This document shows positions 1 through 9,680 of a stretch of 64,000 nt of DNA, piece after piece. The stretch covers positions 62,001-126,000 of the forward strand of contig NZ_OGVE01000002.1 in the NCBI RefSeq assembly GCF_900258485.1, written 5' to 3'. Positions within the stretch are counted from its first letter, which is position 1, and each line of letters opens with the position of its first letter. The stretch comes from Helcococcus massiliensis (lineage in GTDB: Bacteria > Bacillota > Clostridia > Tissierellales > Peptoniphilaceae). Under the pieces are notes generated by a model that did no database searches, had not been told where the DNA came from, and worked only from the letters and a program-made list of their open reading frames with translations. Position numbers and translations under genes: made by a program.

Positions 1-1155
1 ATTTGAATCACCAATTTTAGAGATTATATTTTCATCTAAGCCTCTTCTTGGTGGATCAAATAAAACTGTAGTGTTTTCCCTATTTAATTTAAGGTCTTCT
101 ATAGCTTTTTCTGCAGGCTTATTTATAAATTCAATATTATCAACCTTATTTATTGCTGCATTTTCTTTAGCATCTTGAACTGCATCCTTGTTGATCTCCA
201 CAGACATTATCTTTTCAACTTGGTCAGCAAAAAGTATAGAAGTGGTAGAAATACCACTATACAGGTCTAGAAGTATTTGAGGTTTGATATCTTTCAAGTA
301 TTCCTTGGCTTGCATATAGATGTCATAGGAAACATCCTTGTTGACTTGCATAAAAGCTTTGGCTGAAATATTAAAGGTCTTATCCCCCAATTGTTCTTGT
401 ATCTTTTCAGCACCAAAAATATGCTGTAAATCTTGCATCTTATAGTTTCTAGATTTGGTGTTTTTGCTTATATAAAAAGAATTTATTTTTCCACTATCTT
501 CCAAATCTTTTGCAAGTTTTGAAAAGTCAAAGTTCTCGTTGTAGACCAAGATAAGCATAGTCTGCCCAAGAGAAGTTGATCTTATGATTATATTTTTTAC
601 AAGCCCTTTATTCGTCCTTGGATCATAACCCTTTATATCGTGTTGTTTCAATAAATCTTTTAATAAAAGTACAATATCATTTATCTCTTTGGTGTTCATC
701 AGACACTGGTTGATTTTTACATGGTCATTTGTAGACCTTGAAAAATATGATAAATCACCATTTGGATCAACTTTTAATTCTAATTTGTTTCTGTAGCCTT
801 GCTTTTTATCAGCTTCTACAAACTTTATATCTTCTAAATTTTCACCAGCTATCCTATTTATCTGATTTATAAGCTTGTCTTTCTTAAATTCTATCTGTTT
901 GTCATAAGAAATATCATATAATTCATAAACACCACAGAGATTTTCTTCTCCTACATTATCAGAAGTTAAATATGGAGATTCTTTTATAATATCTTTAATA
1001 ATAGCTTCACAGAAATTCTTCTTTTCTTTTACAATTTCTACTGCTACTTTTTGTCCAAGCTTAGCCTGGTCAACAAAATAAACCAAGCCATCTTTTTTAG
1101 CTACACCTCTGCCCTTGTCATCTAAATCAAATATTTCGAATATTATATTTTCCAT
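1..1155 (-). CDS. rlmD: 23S rRNA (uracil-5-)-methyltransferase, RlmD/TrmA family (partial, 3' end outside window)
   Basis: The gene starts at the ATG at 1153-1155, directly after the stop codon of trkH, and stays open to the window edge for 385 codons. It begins MENIIFEIFDLDDKGRGVA, a short TRAM-like start, and contains the SAM-binding stretch LLDLYSGISTTSILFA and the FDPPRRGLD motif of the RumA/TrmA 5-methyluridine methyltransferases. These enzymes methylate uridines in rRNA or tRNA using SAM. The catalytic cysteine motif lies beyond position 1, so the exact subfamily (RlmD-like or RlmCD-like) cannot be settled. It is probably co-transcribed with trkA and trkH, since no gap separates it from trkH. 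Confidence 0.85.
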   Translation of the reverse strand, partial: MENIIFEIFDLDDKGRGVAKKDGLVYFVDQAKLGQKVAVEIVKEKKNFCEAIIKDIIKESPYLTSDNVGEENLCGVYELYDISYDKQIEFKKDKLINQINRIAGENLEDIKFVEADKKQGYRNKLELKVDPNGDLSYFSRSTNDHVKINQCLMNTKEINDIVLLLKDLLKQHDIKGYDPRTNKGLVKNIIIRSTSLGQTMLILVYNENFDFSKLAKDLEDSGKINSFYISKNTKSRNYKMQDLQHIFGAEKIQEQLGDKTFNISAKAFMQVNKDVSYDIYMQAKEYLKDIKPQILLDLYSGISTTSILFADQVEKIMSVEINKDAVQDAKENAAINKVDNIEFINKPAEKAIEDLKLNRENTTVLFDPPRRGLDENIISKIGDSN

Positions 1156-2601
1156 CTATACCTTCTTCCATGTGTCTGGTGAAAATAAAATTATCATAGG
1201 GAATATTTCAAGTCTCCCCGCTATCATAGCAAAAGATAATAAGATCTTGTTAAAATTGGAGAGCATAGCAAAGGAAGATGTCGGTCCAACTTTGCCAAGA
1301 CCTGGTCCCACGTTGTTAAAGGTTGTTGCTACAGCTGAAAAGGCTGATATAAAGTCTTGTAAATCTATTGATACACTCAATATTAAAATAAAGAAAATTA
1401 TAACATACAAGCTAAAGTAGTTTATAAGTGTCCTTAAATACTTATCTTCCACAACCTTTCCGTCGTATCTCATTTTCATAACTCTTTTAGGATTTCTTTG
1501 CTTCTTTATTTCAATCAAGGCCAACTTGCTAGCCATTGATACCCTGATTACTTTTAATCCACCTGCTGTAGAACCAGCCATTCCACCAATTACCATTAGT
1601 GATAGTATGATAATCTGTGAAAATAAAGGCCAAGTTGTATAGTCATTAGAAGAAAACCCCGTCGTAGATATGGTTGAAGACACTGTAAAGAATGAATGTC
1701 TTAAAGCTTGTAATACGCCCAAATCTGAGCTTATATTAATGGTTATGAGCAAAATAGCTGAAAGCACTATTCCTATAAACCATTTTAATTCTTCATTATC
1801 AAAAAAGTTTTTAGCTTTACCAATTAAAAATAAGTGATAAAGAGAAAAGTTTATTGAAAAAGCTAGCATCCCAAGCCCTATTATCATTTCAATAAGGACT
1901 GAGTTATAGTGTGCAACTGATCCATTTCTTATAGAAAATCCTCCAGTACCTGCTGTTTCAAAGGCATGGGTAATGGCATCAAATAACGGCATACCTGCCA
2001 ATACCAAGGCAACGATCAATATTGATGTAAGTAAGGCATATATGGTATAAAGTATCCTTGCTGAATCTTTTAATCTAGATAGTAATTTACCAAATATTGG
2101 TCCTGGTGATTCTGCCTTCATCAAGTGGATATCTTCCTTGCTTACACTTGGCAATACGGCTAGGGCGAATACTAAAACTCCCATTCCACCTATAAATTGT
2201 TGCATGGCCTTCCACATAATTATTGATGGAGTCTGTACAGAAACATCCGCCAACACTGAAGATCCTGTAGTTGTAAAGCCAGATGCTACCTCAAAGAAGC
2301 TATCAATTAGAGAAGTAAATTGTCCTGATAGGTACAAGGGTAAGCCTCCAAAAAACGACATTAGAGTCCAGGTACCTGTAACAATTACAAATCCTTCACT
2401 AGCGAATAGTTTTTTCGAATCTACTTTTATAAATTGCAAGGGTAAATTTATTATTAATAATATAAGTATAGTCCATACAAAAGCCATTTTTTCAGTTGAA
2501 CTTTCTTTATATATAAAAGCTGTTATTAAAGGAATAAGCATCAACAAAGCTTCAACCAATAGCAATCTTGAAATGGTCTTAATTACTTTTTTTATATTCA
2601 T
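1156..2601 (-). CDS. trkH: Trk/Ktr-type potassium uptake channel subunit (TrkH)
   Basis: A 481-residue polytopic membrane protein of the TrkH/KtrB family, which forms the K+-conducting pore gated by a cytoplasmic RCK protein. The sequence shows repeated M1-P-M2 units with selectivity-filter-like loops (SGFTTTGSSVL, ETAGTGGFSIRNG, TISTTGFSSNDY, TTFNNVGPG). Length fits the TrkH family. Its ATG overlaps the TGA stop of trkA by four bases, so the two are translationally coupled. The rlmD start follows its stop directly. Confidence 0.93.
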   Translation of the reverse strand: MNIKKVIKTISRLLLVEALLMLIPLITAFIYKESSTEKMAFVWTILILLIINLPLQFIKVDSKKLFASEGFVIVTGTWTLMSFFGGLPLYLSGQFTSLIDSFFEVASGFTTTGSSVLADVSVQTPSIIMWKAMQQFIGGMGVLVFALAVLPSVSKEDIHLMKAESPGPIFGKLLSRLKDSARILYTIYALLTSILIVALVLAGMPLFDAITHAFETAGTGGFSIRNGSVAHYNSVLIEMIIGLGMLAFSINFSLYHLFLIGKAKNFFDNEELKWFIGIVLSAILLITINISSDLGVLQALRHSFFTVSSTISTTGFSSNDYTTWPLFSQIIILSLMVIGGMAGSTAGGLKVIRVSMASKLALIEIKKQRNPKRVMKMRYDGKVVEDKYLRTLINYFSLYVIIFFILILSVSIDLQDFISAFSAVATTFNNVGPGLGKVGPTSSFAMLSNFNKILLSFAMIAGRLEIFPMIILFSPDTWKKV

Positions 2602-3953
2602 AGTAAAATCTCATCCAATTCATTTAATCCTTCATTTTGAGTAATTAAAATTACCCTGTCATATACCTCTATTGTATCTTCCCCACTTGGGAACAATACT
2701 TCATTGTTTCTTTTTATAAAGGCTAAAAGATTTCCATTTTTGATAGGTAAATCTTTTAGTTTAATACCAGTAACCTTGGAAGTTTCCTTAACAATAAACT
2801 CCAAAGCTTCAACCTGGTCACTGGCCATTTTGTATAAGGCCTCAACATTGGACCCTTGAGAATTTTCTAAGGCCCTAATTTTTTGCAGTATCTTATCTGC
2901 AATTATCCTCTTTGGAGTTACAATCGACTGAAGTCCAATCAAGTCACCTAAGTCATTTAATTCTGTCCTAGATATTTTAGTTAGAGTTTTTCCAATATTA
3001 TATTTTTGAGCTACCATTGAAACGATCATGTTTTCTTCATCTATTCCTGTAAGAGCAAATAAGGCATCATATTGATCAGCCCTTTGTTCTTTAAGTGTTT
3101 TAGATGATGTACCATCATCATTTATAACTTCAACCTTTGGGAAATTTAAGCTAATGTATTCAGCCTTTTCCCTATCTTTTTCAACTAATTTTATTTTAAT
3201 ATTAGTATCATTAAGTACTTTTAAAATATATCTAGACAACAAACCTCCACCAATTATAAAAATTGATTTGATGGCTTTTGTAGTCTGTTTATTTTCTAAA
3301 AACAACTTAGAAAGTTCTTCTATTGGGCCAATTACAAATAAGTGGTCTCCCGATTTAATTGCATAATCACCATTTGGTATAAATACTTTGTCGCCATCTG
3401 CTACTGCACATACAAGTATATTTTTATATAAGTTCCTAAATTGTATAAGCATCTTACCAACTAAGTTAGAATCAGGAGATACTCTCATTTCCACAATAGG
3501 AGCTTCATCTTTACTTGTAAAAGATTCATAAGAAATAGCTTGTGGGAAAGTGATTAGCCTTCTAATATATTCTGCAGCTTCTAATTCAGGATTAACTATA
3601 TAATTAATCCCTAGAGACCTTCTAACTGGTCCATTTAGATATATGTACTCTTCTTTTCTAGCCCTGGCTATAGTTGTCTCTGCCCCAATATTTTTTGCTA
3701 AGACTGCTGCTATCAAATTAAGTTCATCATTGTCTGTTACTGCAATGAAAATATCTGCCTTTTCAACACCTGCCTCTACTTGTATTTCATAGGAAGAGCC
3801 ATTCCCTACTACACCATTTATATCGTGTTCATTAAGCATTTCTTCTAAAAGATCTGAATTTATTTCTATTAATGTAATATTATGATTTTCATGACTTAAA
3901 TCATGACATAGGACCTGACCAACTTTTCCAGCCCCTACGATAACTATATTCAT
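2598..3953 (-). CDS. trkA: Trk potassium transport regulatory subunit (TrkA)
   Basis: This is the cytoplasmic gating subunit of the Trk channel. It has two RCK-N (Rossmann) domains, the first with the glycine-rich motif GAGKVGQ at the N-terminus and the second with GGGLLSRY near the middle, each followed by an RCK-C domain. I chose the second of two adjacent ATG codons (3951-3953, MNIVIVGAGKVG) because the GAGGAGGA ribosome site is about six bases upstream. The ATG at 3954-3956 is also possible. The longer frame to 3983 would include the ribosome site and is not used. The protein has 451 residues, typical for two-domain TrkA. Confidence 0.93.
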   Translation of the reverse strand: MNIVIVGAGKVGQVLCHDLSHENHNITLIEINSDLLEEMLNEHDINGVVGNGSSYEIQVEAGVEKADIFIAVTDNDELNLIAAVLAKNIGAETTIARARKEEYIYLNGPVRRSLGINYIVNPELEAAEYIRRLITFPQAISYESFTSKDEAPIVEMRVSPDSNLVGKMLIQFRNLYKNILVCAVADGDKVFIPNGDYAIKSGDHLFVIGPIEELSKLFLENKQTTKAIKSIFIIGGGLLSRYILKVLNDTNIKIKLVEKDREKAEYISLNFPKVEVINDDGTSSKTLKEQRADQYDALFALTGIDEENMIVSMVAQKYNIGKTLTKISRTELNDLGDLIGLQSIVTPKRIIADKILQKIRALENSQGSNVEALYKMASDQVEALEFIVKETSKVTGIKLKDLPIKNGNLLAFIKRNNEVLFPSGEDTIEVYDRVILITQNEGLNELDEILL

Positions 3954-3978
3954 CATATCCTCCTCAAAATATATAACT

Positions 3979-3987
3979 ATCATAACA
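3979..3987 (-). promoter_or_regulatory. Extended -10 element for trkA operon
   Basis: On the minus strand the sequence reads TGTTATGAT, an extended -10 (TG-N-TATGAT), about 25 bases before the trkA ribosome site. No good -35 box is visible. It lies back to back with the plus-strand promoter of the next gene. Confidence 0.4.
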
Positions 3988-3992
3988 TAATT

Positions 3993-4022
3993 AAGACATT
4001 TTTATCTTCTATATTATATAAT
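3993..4022 (+). promoter_or_regulatory. Putative promoter of the DUF4097-like gene
   Basis: A perfect TATAAT (4017-4022) is preceded at 18 bases by AAGACA (3993-3998), a 4/6 match to the -35 consensus. A GGAGG ribosome site follows just before the ATG at 4051. Confidence 0.5.
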
Positions 4023-4050
4023 GGTTATATAGAAAATTACGGAGGCAAAC

Positions 4051-5166
4051 ATGAATGATAAAAGACTCTTAATATTAAATATGTTAGATGAAGGGAAAAT
4101 ATCTAGCCAAGAAGCTTTAGAACTATTAGAAGCAATTAAAGATGATAAAGATAATAAAGATTTAAATAATGAAACAAAACAAGATTCATACCAAGAAGAT
4201 ACAACAGAAAAAAATACAGAAGAAAGGGAAGATACTTCTAATAGCTTTGTAAAAAAATCAGCCCAAGCCGTAGGAAATATTTTAGGAAAGTTAAATGTTT
4301 TTATGGATAACTTTCAAGATAAATTGGCAGAAGAATTCGAAAATGTTGAAGAAAGTTTTATTGAAGAATCTGATGACGAATCTCCTATCCTAAATGAATC
4401 TTATACAATAGATGAAATAATTGATAATAAAAAAGACTTTGTAATAAATAACCCTTATGGACCTATCAACTTATATGGCCACGATGAAGACAATATTTTA
4501 ATTAATATAGATCTTGCTTATAAAAAATCATATGAAAATAAAGTTAAAGACTTTTATAGCTATAAAAATACTAATAATAGCTTTGACCTTAGCTTCAAAA
4601 ATAATATATCTTCCAATCATAAAAACTTTAAAATTAACTTGGATATTAGAATTCCTAAGAACTTTATAAATTCATTATTTGTGAAAAGCCTAAATGATGA
4701 TATAAAAATTTATAATATAACTTCTAATGAGTTGGAAGTTGAAAATATAAATGCTCCTATTGATATTAATAATATCTCTAGTCATAAAATAGATATCAAA
4801 TTACTAAATGGTTCTTATAGGCAAAGCAAAACTGCAACAAATGATTTAGCTATAAAGGCCTTAAACGCAAACTTGGAACTTGATGAATTAAAGTCAGTTA
4901 ATACAAAAATCACCAATCCTAATGGAAGTATAGATATCAGTTCTATTAATTCAATGACTAAGACTTTATCTATTTCTGGTTTTAATTCCATGGTAAAAAT
5001 TTCGAATATTGACCAAAGTCGTCCTATTATATTTGAGAACAAATCCATAAATTCACATAGTAAAATTGGTCCTAATCTAAATATTATTAAGAATTTTGAC
5101 AGAGATAATTCGGACATTTTAATATTAAATATAAAGGCAAATAATGGTAAAATAGTAATTTGTTAA
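4051..5166 (+). CDS. DUF4097-family beta-repeat protein with N-terminal SHOCT-like segment
   Basis: A 371-residue protein. The first ~30 residues (RLLILNMLDEGKISSQEALE) match the short helical SHOCT-like segment found at the N-terminus of YvlB-type proteins. A very acidic, Asn/Glu-rich linker follows to about residue 125. The remainder is a run of short beta strands with regular hydrophobic spacing, typical of the DUF4097 'adhesin' beta-helix. No signal peptide or membrane span is seen, so it is probably cytoplasmic. YvlB homologues belong to envelope-stress operons, but no stress sensor is adjacent here, so the role is unknown. It is followed by its own terminator. Confidence 0.75.
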   Translation: MNDKRLLILNMLDEGKISSQEALELLEAIKDDKDNKDLNNETKQDSYQEDTTEKNTEEREDTSNSFVKKSAQAVGNILGKLNVFMDNFQDKLAEEFENVEESFIEESDDESPILNESYTIDEIIDNKKDFVINNPYGPINLYGHDEDNILINIDLAYKKSYENKVKDFYSYKNTNNSFDLSFKNNISSNHKNFKINLDIRIPKNFINSLFVKSLNDDIKIYNITSNELEVENINAPIDINNISSHKIDIKLLNGSYRQSKTATNDLAIKALNANLELDELKSVNTKITNPNGSIDISSINSMTKTLSISGFNSMVKISNIDQSRPIIFENKSINSHSKIGPNLNIIKNFDRDNSDILILNIKANNGKIVIC

Positions 5167-5184
5167 ATAAAAGTAATATTTTAT

Positions 5185-5214
5185 GACAAGCTTTTCATAG
5201 CTTGTCTTTTTTAT
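5185..5214 (+). terminator. Intrinsic terminator of the DUF4097-like gene
   Basis: The arms GACAAGCT (5185-5192) and AGCTTGTC (5199-5206) pair perfectly across a six-base loop and are followed by a T-rich tract. Confidence 0.85.
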
Positions 5215-5308
5215 TTGGCTAATTTGCAAGCTTTCATCGAGGTTTAAAAATCAGTAATTATGAATTAATTTAAAAGTTACTAATAGTTACAAAATAATTA
5301 CAGAAATA

Positions 5309-5337
5309 TTGACAAATTATTTCAAAAACTCTAATAT
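5309..5337 (+). promoter_or_regulatory. Promoter of the G5/3D-domain wall protein
   Basis: TTGACA (5309-5314), a perfect -35, lies 17 bases before TAATAT (5332-5337). A GGAGG site at 5356-5360 precedes the ATG at 5367. Confidence 0.7.
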
Positions 5338-5366
5338 ATAGGAAGTTAAGAAATTGGAGGAGATAT

Positions 5367-6554
5367 ATGTTTATTAAAAAGAACAAAACACTTATAGCTA
5401 CTTTTATAGCAGTTATAGCTTTTGTTTTCACAAGTGGATTTGTTTTAGCTTCCATGCCAAAAACAATCACATTAAATATTAACAATGAAATCAAAGAAGT
5501 AACAACTTCAAGTAAGACTGTTAGAGAAGCTTTATTGGAAGAAGGATTAGACCTTGAAAAATTAGAGGTTGAAAATAATTTAGATGATAAAGTAAAAAAT
5601 GATTTAGAAATTATTGCAAACACTGAAAAAACAGTTAAATTTACAAACAAGGGTACAATGACCCAAGTAAGCACTTATACAAATACTGTTGAAGACTTCT
5701 TAAAGGAACAAGGTATAGTTGCTGATGATAATGACTTGGTATCACCAAGTAGAACATTTAAAATTATTGATAACTTAGCAGTTAAGTATGATGATGTTGA
5801 AATCGAAAAATACGATGTAGAAGAAATTGTAGAATTTGAAGAAGAAAAAGAATATTCATTCGACCTTGCTTATGGTGAAACTGAAGTGAAAACTGAAGGT
5901 AAAGATGGTAAGCAAGTAGTAAATAAAGAAAAAACTTCTATCAATGGAGAATTAATCTCTGATAAGGAAGTTGATACTAAGATAATAGAAGAACCAGTGA
6001 AGCAAGTTACAGTTTATGGTTCAAAAGAAGTTGTTGAAAAATCAATCGACTTTGAAACAGTAAAGAAAAATAATTCTTCTATGTACAAGGGCGAAAGCAA
6101 AGTTGTACAAAAGGGTTCAAATGGTCTTGTAAAAGAAACTTACGAAAATAAGGGTGAAGATGATAGAACACTTGCGAAGAAAGAAACTGTAAAAGAAGCT
6201 GTAGATAAGATAATTGAAGTCGGTACAAAAGCTAGACCAGCAGCAAGTGGTCCTTCAAGTTCATCAGCTTTATATTCACTAAGACAATTTAAGTTTAATG
6301 GTGTTGTAAGATGGGGTGGTTATAAATTCACATACTACTCACAATCAGTATTACCTGGTGGTGGATTAAGAATACCTGGTAGACACGTTAATGGTAATGG
6401 ATATGTAGCTGATAGCAATGGATATATTGTTTTAGCCGCTGGATATGGCATTCCAAAGGGAACAGTGATCAATACTCCATTTGGTGGTCAAGGAAAAGTT
6501 TACGACAGATGTGGAAACTGCTCACCAAATTGGTATGACGTATATGTTAGATAA
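5367..6554 (+). CDS. YabE/Rpf-like secreted cell-wall protein with DUF348, G5 and 3D-like domains
   Basis: A 395-residue protein with an N-terminal membrane anchor or signal (residues 8-28). Two DUF348 ubiquitin-like repeats follow (about 33-75 and 90-130), then two G5 domains (about 150-218 and 225-288) and a Ser-rich hinge. A C-terminal double-psi barrel resembling the 3D domain spans about 330-395. This is the architecture of YabE and Firmicute resuscitation/lytic factors that cleave peptidoglycan. The 3D-like end reads GKVYDRCGNC and then NWYDVYVR. The Asp residues of the family are recognisable, but the CGNC pair (C382, C385) is unusual in a secreted wall enzyme. It is monocistronic, with its own promoter and terminator. 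Confidence 0.85.
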   Translation: MFIKKNKTLIATFIAVIAFVFTSGFVLASMPKTITLNINNEIKEVTTSSKTVREALLEEGLDLEKLEVENNLDDKVKNDLEIIANTEKTVKFTNKGTMTQVSTYTNTVEDFLKEQGIVADDNDLVSPSRTFKIIDNLAVKYDDVEIEKYDVEEIVEFEEEKEYSFDLAYGETEVKTEGKDGKQVVNKEKTSINGELISDKEVDTKIIEEPVKQVTVYGSKEVVEKSIDFETVKKNNSSMYKGESKVVQKGSNGLVKETYENKGEDDRTLAKKETVKEAVDKIIEVGTKARPAASGPSSSSALYSLRQFKFNGVVRWGGYKFTYYSQSVLPGGGLRIPGRHVNGNGYVADSNGYIVLAAGYGIPKGTVINTPFGGQGKVYDRCGNCSPNWYDVYVR

Positions 6555-6563
6555 TAAAAATTT

Positions 6564-6597
6564 ACTCCGTAAAGCATTCAAGCTTTACGGAGTTTTT
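6564..6597. terminator. Bidirectional terminator between the G5 protein and fni
   Basis: A perfect 12-bp stem pairs ACTCCGTAAAGC (6564-6575) with GCTTTACGGAGT (6582-6593). It has T-rich sequence on the right for the plus strand and A-rich sequence on the left for the minus strand, so it can serve both convergent genes. Confidence 0.9.
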
Positions 6598-6602
6598 CTA
6601 TA

Positions 6603-7655
6603 CTAAAATATATTTCTATTTGCTAATTTTTTATAGTCAATATTTCTTGCTTCACACCAGTCTTTAAGGTCAGATCCGACAATTATATCAGTCTTTCTTA
6701 ATTCTTCAATATTTTTCGCACCTAATAAAGCCATTATTGATTTTAATTGGTACTTCCATTCCTCTACTATTTGAATAGCTTCTTCTATATCATGCTTATC
6801 TACTAAGTTTATAAACCTACCTGCCATAGCGACTGCAGATGCTCCCAATGATAAGGATTTAATGATATCCATTGAATTTCTAATACCAGCTGATGCTACT
6901 ATTTGAACATCTGACAAATAATCTTGAGCTTCTAATAAAGAAGCTACTGTTGAATTTCCATAATTCAATAAGAAATCATACTTATCTTTACTTCTTCTAG
7001 AGTTTTCTATTTGAGCAAAATTGGTACCACCAGTTCCAGATATGTCTATGGTCTTAGCTCCAATATCTATTAATTGTTTAATAGCCTTCTTAGACATACC
7101 AAATCCAACTTCTTTTACTATAACTGGCTTGCCTACTCCTTCGATTATTTCTTTAATATTATTAATCCAACCTCTGAAGTCTCTTTCCCCTTCAGGCATT
7201 ACTATTTCTTGGGCAACATTGACATGGATTTGTATACCATCTGCTTCTATTATTTGAATAGCTTTCTTTGTATCTTCCAAATTTTTATCAGCCCCTAAAT
7301 TTGCAAATATTTTACCTTGGGGATTTTCTTTCCTAGTTATTGTAAATGAATCTTCTAAACTTTCATCTTTTAAAGCTGCTGATAAAGATCCTACCCCCAT
7401 AAAGGTATTAGTTTCTCGAGCTAATATGGCTAATTTTTGATTATATTTCTTTGTAAGTTCAGACCCTCCAGTCATACCATTTATATAAAAAGGATGGTCT
7501 AATTTTATACCTGCTATTTCAGTTGATAGGTCAACATCGTCTACATTGATTTCTGAAAAAACTTGGTGGACAAAAGAAAGTTTATCAAAATCTGAATATG
7601 TGTTTTCCTTATGGTATTCTAGAGCTAATTTTAAATGTTCATCTTTTCTATTCAT
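6603..7655 (-). CDS. fni: Type II isopentenyl-diphosphate delta-isomerase
   Basis: This FMN-dependent enzyme interconverts IPP and DMAPP. It begins MNRKDEHLKLALEY, the family's conserved NRKDEH start, and contains FYINGMTGGS, VGFGMSKKAI, DISGTGGTNFAQIE and the late glycine motifs of the FMN site. I set the start at the ATG 7653-7655, which has a GAGGA site five bases upstream, not at the upstream in-frame TTG at 7665-7667. The protein has 350 residues. It is the last gene of the mvaK1-mvaD-mvaK2-fni operon and starts one base after the mvaK2 stop codon. Confidence 0.95.
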   Translation of the reverse strand: MNRKDEHLKLALEYHKENTYSDFDKLSFVHQVFSEINVDDVDLSTEIAGIKLDHPFYINGMTGGSELTKKYNQKLAILARETNTFMGVGSLSAALKDESLEDSFTITRKENPQGKIFANLGADKNLEDTKKAIQIIEADGIQIHVNVAQEIVMPEGERDFRGWINNIKEIIEGVGKPVIVKEVGFGMSKKAIKQLIDIGAKTIDISGTGGTNFAQIENSRRSKDKYDFLLNYGNSTVASLLEAQDYLSDVQIVASAGIRNSMDIIKSLSLGASAVAMAGRFINLVDKHDIEEAIQIVEEWKYQLKSIMALLGAKNIEELRKTDIIVGSDLKDWCEARNIDYKKLANRNIF

Positions 7656-7656
7656 T

Positions 7657-8706
7657 CTATTCCTCAAATATTTTTAAATCTAAGTTAATTAATCCCACTT
7701 TTTCCCATTCTTCAATGAGATGCTTTCTATTTTCTACTAAACCAATAGCTATACCACAGTCACCCCCACCTGCACCTGAGGCTTTGGAAGCATAACCACT
7801 ACTAACAGCTGTATCAATCAATATTTTTAATTTATTAATTTCATAGTTGAAGCCTGTAGCTTTTGCATAGTCATTTAATAGGATTCTATTTTCTTTTATT
7901 TTAGACCTCAATAGATCTAAATCTCCTTCTTCTAGAGCTAAAGAAACATTTTCTACTATAGCATCCGACTCCATTAAGAATTTATCCATATAAGCTTCAT
8001 CTAGCTTGCTTCTAGACTTTTCTACTAATTTTTCTGTTGAAGCCTCTTCTCCTGACCAGCCGACTTCTACATCTAAAGTTTTATCTATACTTATTTTTTT
8101 TATATCTAAATATTTCCAATCTTTATCTATTATATTTAATATATCAGTTTTTTTATATTTTTCTAAAATACCAAGTCTAGAAAATGATTGGTATTTTATC
8201 AATCCTGTATAGACTGATGCTGCTAAATCCCCACATGATGATTTATGATTAAGCAAAATAGTAGCTAAGGATGATAGTTTGAATAATTCTAGTTTAGAAT
8301 AATGGTAAGAATAAAGTTCTAAAATAGCTTTGATAGTTGCAACTACTACAGCACCTGATGAACCCAAACCATATTTCTTATGCTGGTCTGAATCCAGGTC
8401 TGAAAATATTTCTAACTTATAGTATTCTAAATCAAGTCCTTTAGCTTGTAGAAACTCTTCAGCTATTTGCATAGCATTTAAAACATATTTATAGTATTGG
8501 TCATCATTCTCTAGAATTATATTCTTATCTTTTCGATAATATTGCATCGTTTTTTTACCATCTACATGGATTTGACCAATATCTGAATAGCTAATTCTTA
8601 CTTTAATGAATTTATCTATAGCCATGACCACGGCCTTATGACCTGGTTCAACGACAGCATATTCCCCTGCTAAATATAGCTTACCTGGAATTTTTACTTC
8701 TAACAT
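7657..8706 (-). CDS. mvaK2: Phosphomevalonate kinase
   Basis: A GHMP-superfamily kinase that phosphorylates 5-phosphomevalonate with ATP. It begins with the typical VKIPGKLYLAGEYAVVEPG and carries the GHMP ATP loop GLGSSGAVVV at residues 113-122. A C-terminal SGAGGGDCGIAI motif closes the active site. It has 349 residues, normal for Gram-positive MvaK2. The ATG (8704-8706) overlaps the end of mvaD by seven bases, which indicates translational coupling. Confidence 0.94.
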   Translation of the reverse strand: MLEVKIPGKLYLAGEYAVVEPGHKAVVMAIDKFIKVRISYSDIGQIHVDGKKTMQYYRKDKNIILENDDQYYKYVLNAMQIAEEFLQAKGLDLEYYKLEIFSDLDSDQHKKYGLGSSGAVVVATIKAILELYSYHYSKLELFKLSSLATILLNHKSSCGDLAASVYTGLIKYQSFSRLGILEKYKKTDILNIIDKDWKYLDIKKISIDKTLDVEVGWSGEEASTEKLVEKSRSKLDEAYMDKFLMESDAIVENVSLALEEGDLDLLRSKIKENRILLNDYAKATGFNYEINKLKILIDTAVSSGYASKASGAGGGDCGIAIGLVENRKHLIEEWEKVGLINLDLKIFEE

Positions 8707-9680
8707 TCCAAAACCTCTACACTAGCATCTTCACTTGCTATGTCACTATAAATCAAATCGGATTCTTTGTAGTCTTTTAATAGTTCTTCCATAACCTTAT
8801 CCGCATCAGATTTTTGTATTAAAATCTTTACATTTGGGCCTGCATCCATAGTGAGATATGCTGGTATTCCTTTAGATCTTAATTCTCTGACTTTATTTAT
8901 GGCCTTTATGGAATCTTCTTCAAAATAGATAATAGGTGGATTACTTGATATGATTGTTGCGTGCATTTGCATGGCATTATGTTCAGTAATTTCACCAACC
9001 TTCTTAAAATCTTTATTTTTTATAGCTTCTTTTATAGCTTCTAAATCTTTTTTTGAATGCTTAATATAGCTTTCATATAAAGGTGAAGTAGCCATAGTAG
9101 TCTTCATGGCTTGTCTAGATGATATAGACTTTTTATTTTTATTAACTAAAACTATTATCATAGCCATATCTAAGCCGGGATTATCTATTTTTTTAGCAAA
9201 GGAACTTTCATGATCATGACCCTTTTCCCATTCTACTATGCCACCATAAATAGACCTGCTGGCAGAACCTGATCCTCTTCTGGCCATTATGGAAAGATCT
9301 TTTTGACTAAGGTCTGTTTCAAATAAAGCATTTAAAGCTGTTGCCAAAGCTGCATAGGCTGAAGCTGAAGATGCCAGTCCTGCTGCTGTTGGTACGTGAT
9401 TGTATGACTCAACCAATACTCTTTTATCATTTTTAGATAAGTCTCTAAATAAATCAATATACTTAGAAAGTTTTACTAATTCGTCTTCGCCTTGTTCTTG
9501 ATCATTTAAATAAAATTTATCTTTTTTTGAATCTATAAAAGATACTTTAGTCTCAGTGTACAATGCATCCAGACTAAGAGACAAGGATGAAGTGTTTGGA
9601 ATAATTAATTCTTCATTTTCCTTACCCCAGTATTTAATCAACGCAATATTCGCATTTGCTTTTGCCTTATATTTTTTCAT
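8700..9680 (-). CDS. mvaD: Diphosphomevalonate decarboxylase
   Basis: This GHMP enzyme decarboxylates mevalonate diphosphate to IPP with ATP. Visible motifs are ANANIALIKYWGK at the N-terminus, IPNTSSLSLSLD, and the phosphate loop PTAAGLASSASAYAAL around residues 97-112. The catalytic Asp region reads MDAGPNVKIL near the C-terminus. It has 326 residues, standard for the family. Start and stop overlap its operon partners by one base (mvaK1) and seven bases (mvaK2). Confidence 0.95.
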   Translation of the reverse strand: MKKYKAKANANIALIKYWGKENEELIIPNTSSLSLSLDALYTETKVSFIDSKKDKFYLNDQEQGEDELVKLSKYIDLFRDLSKNDKRVLVESYNHVPTAAGLASSASAYAALATALNALFETDLSQKDLSIMARRGSGSASRSIYGGIVEWEKGHDHESSFAKKIDNPGLDMAMIIVLVNKNKKSISSRQAMKTTMATSPLYESYIKHSKKDLEAIKEAIKNKDFKKVGEITEHNAMQMHATIISSNPPIIYFEEDSIKAINKVRELRSKGIPAYLTMDAGPNVKILIQKSDADKVMEELLKDYKESDLIYSDIASEDASVEVLEC

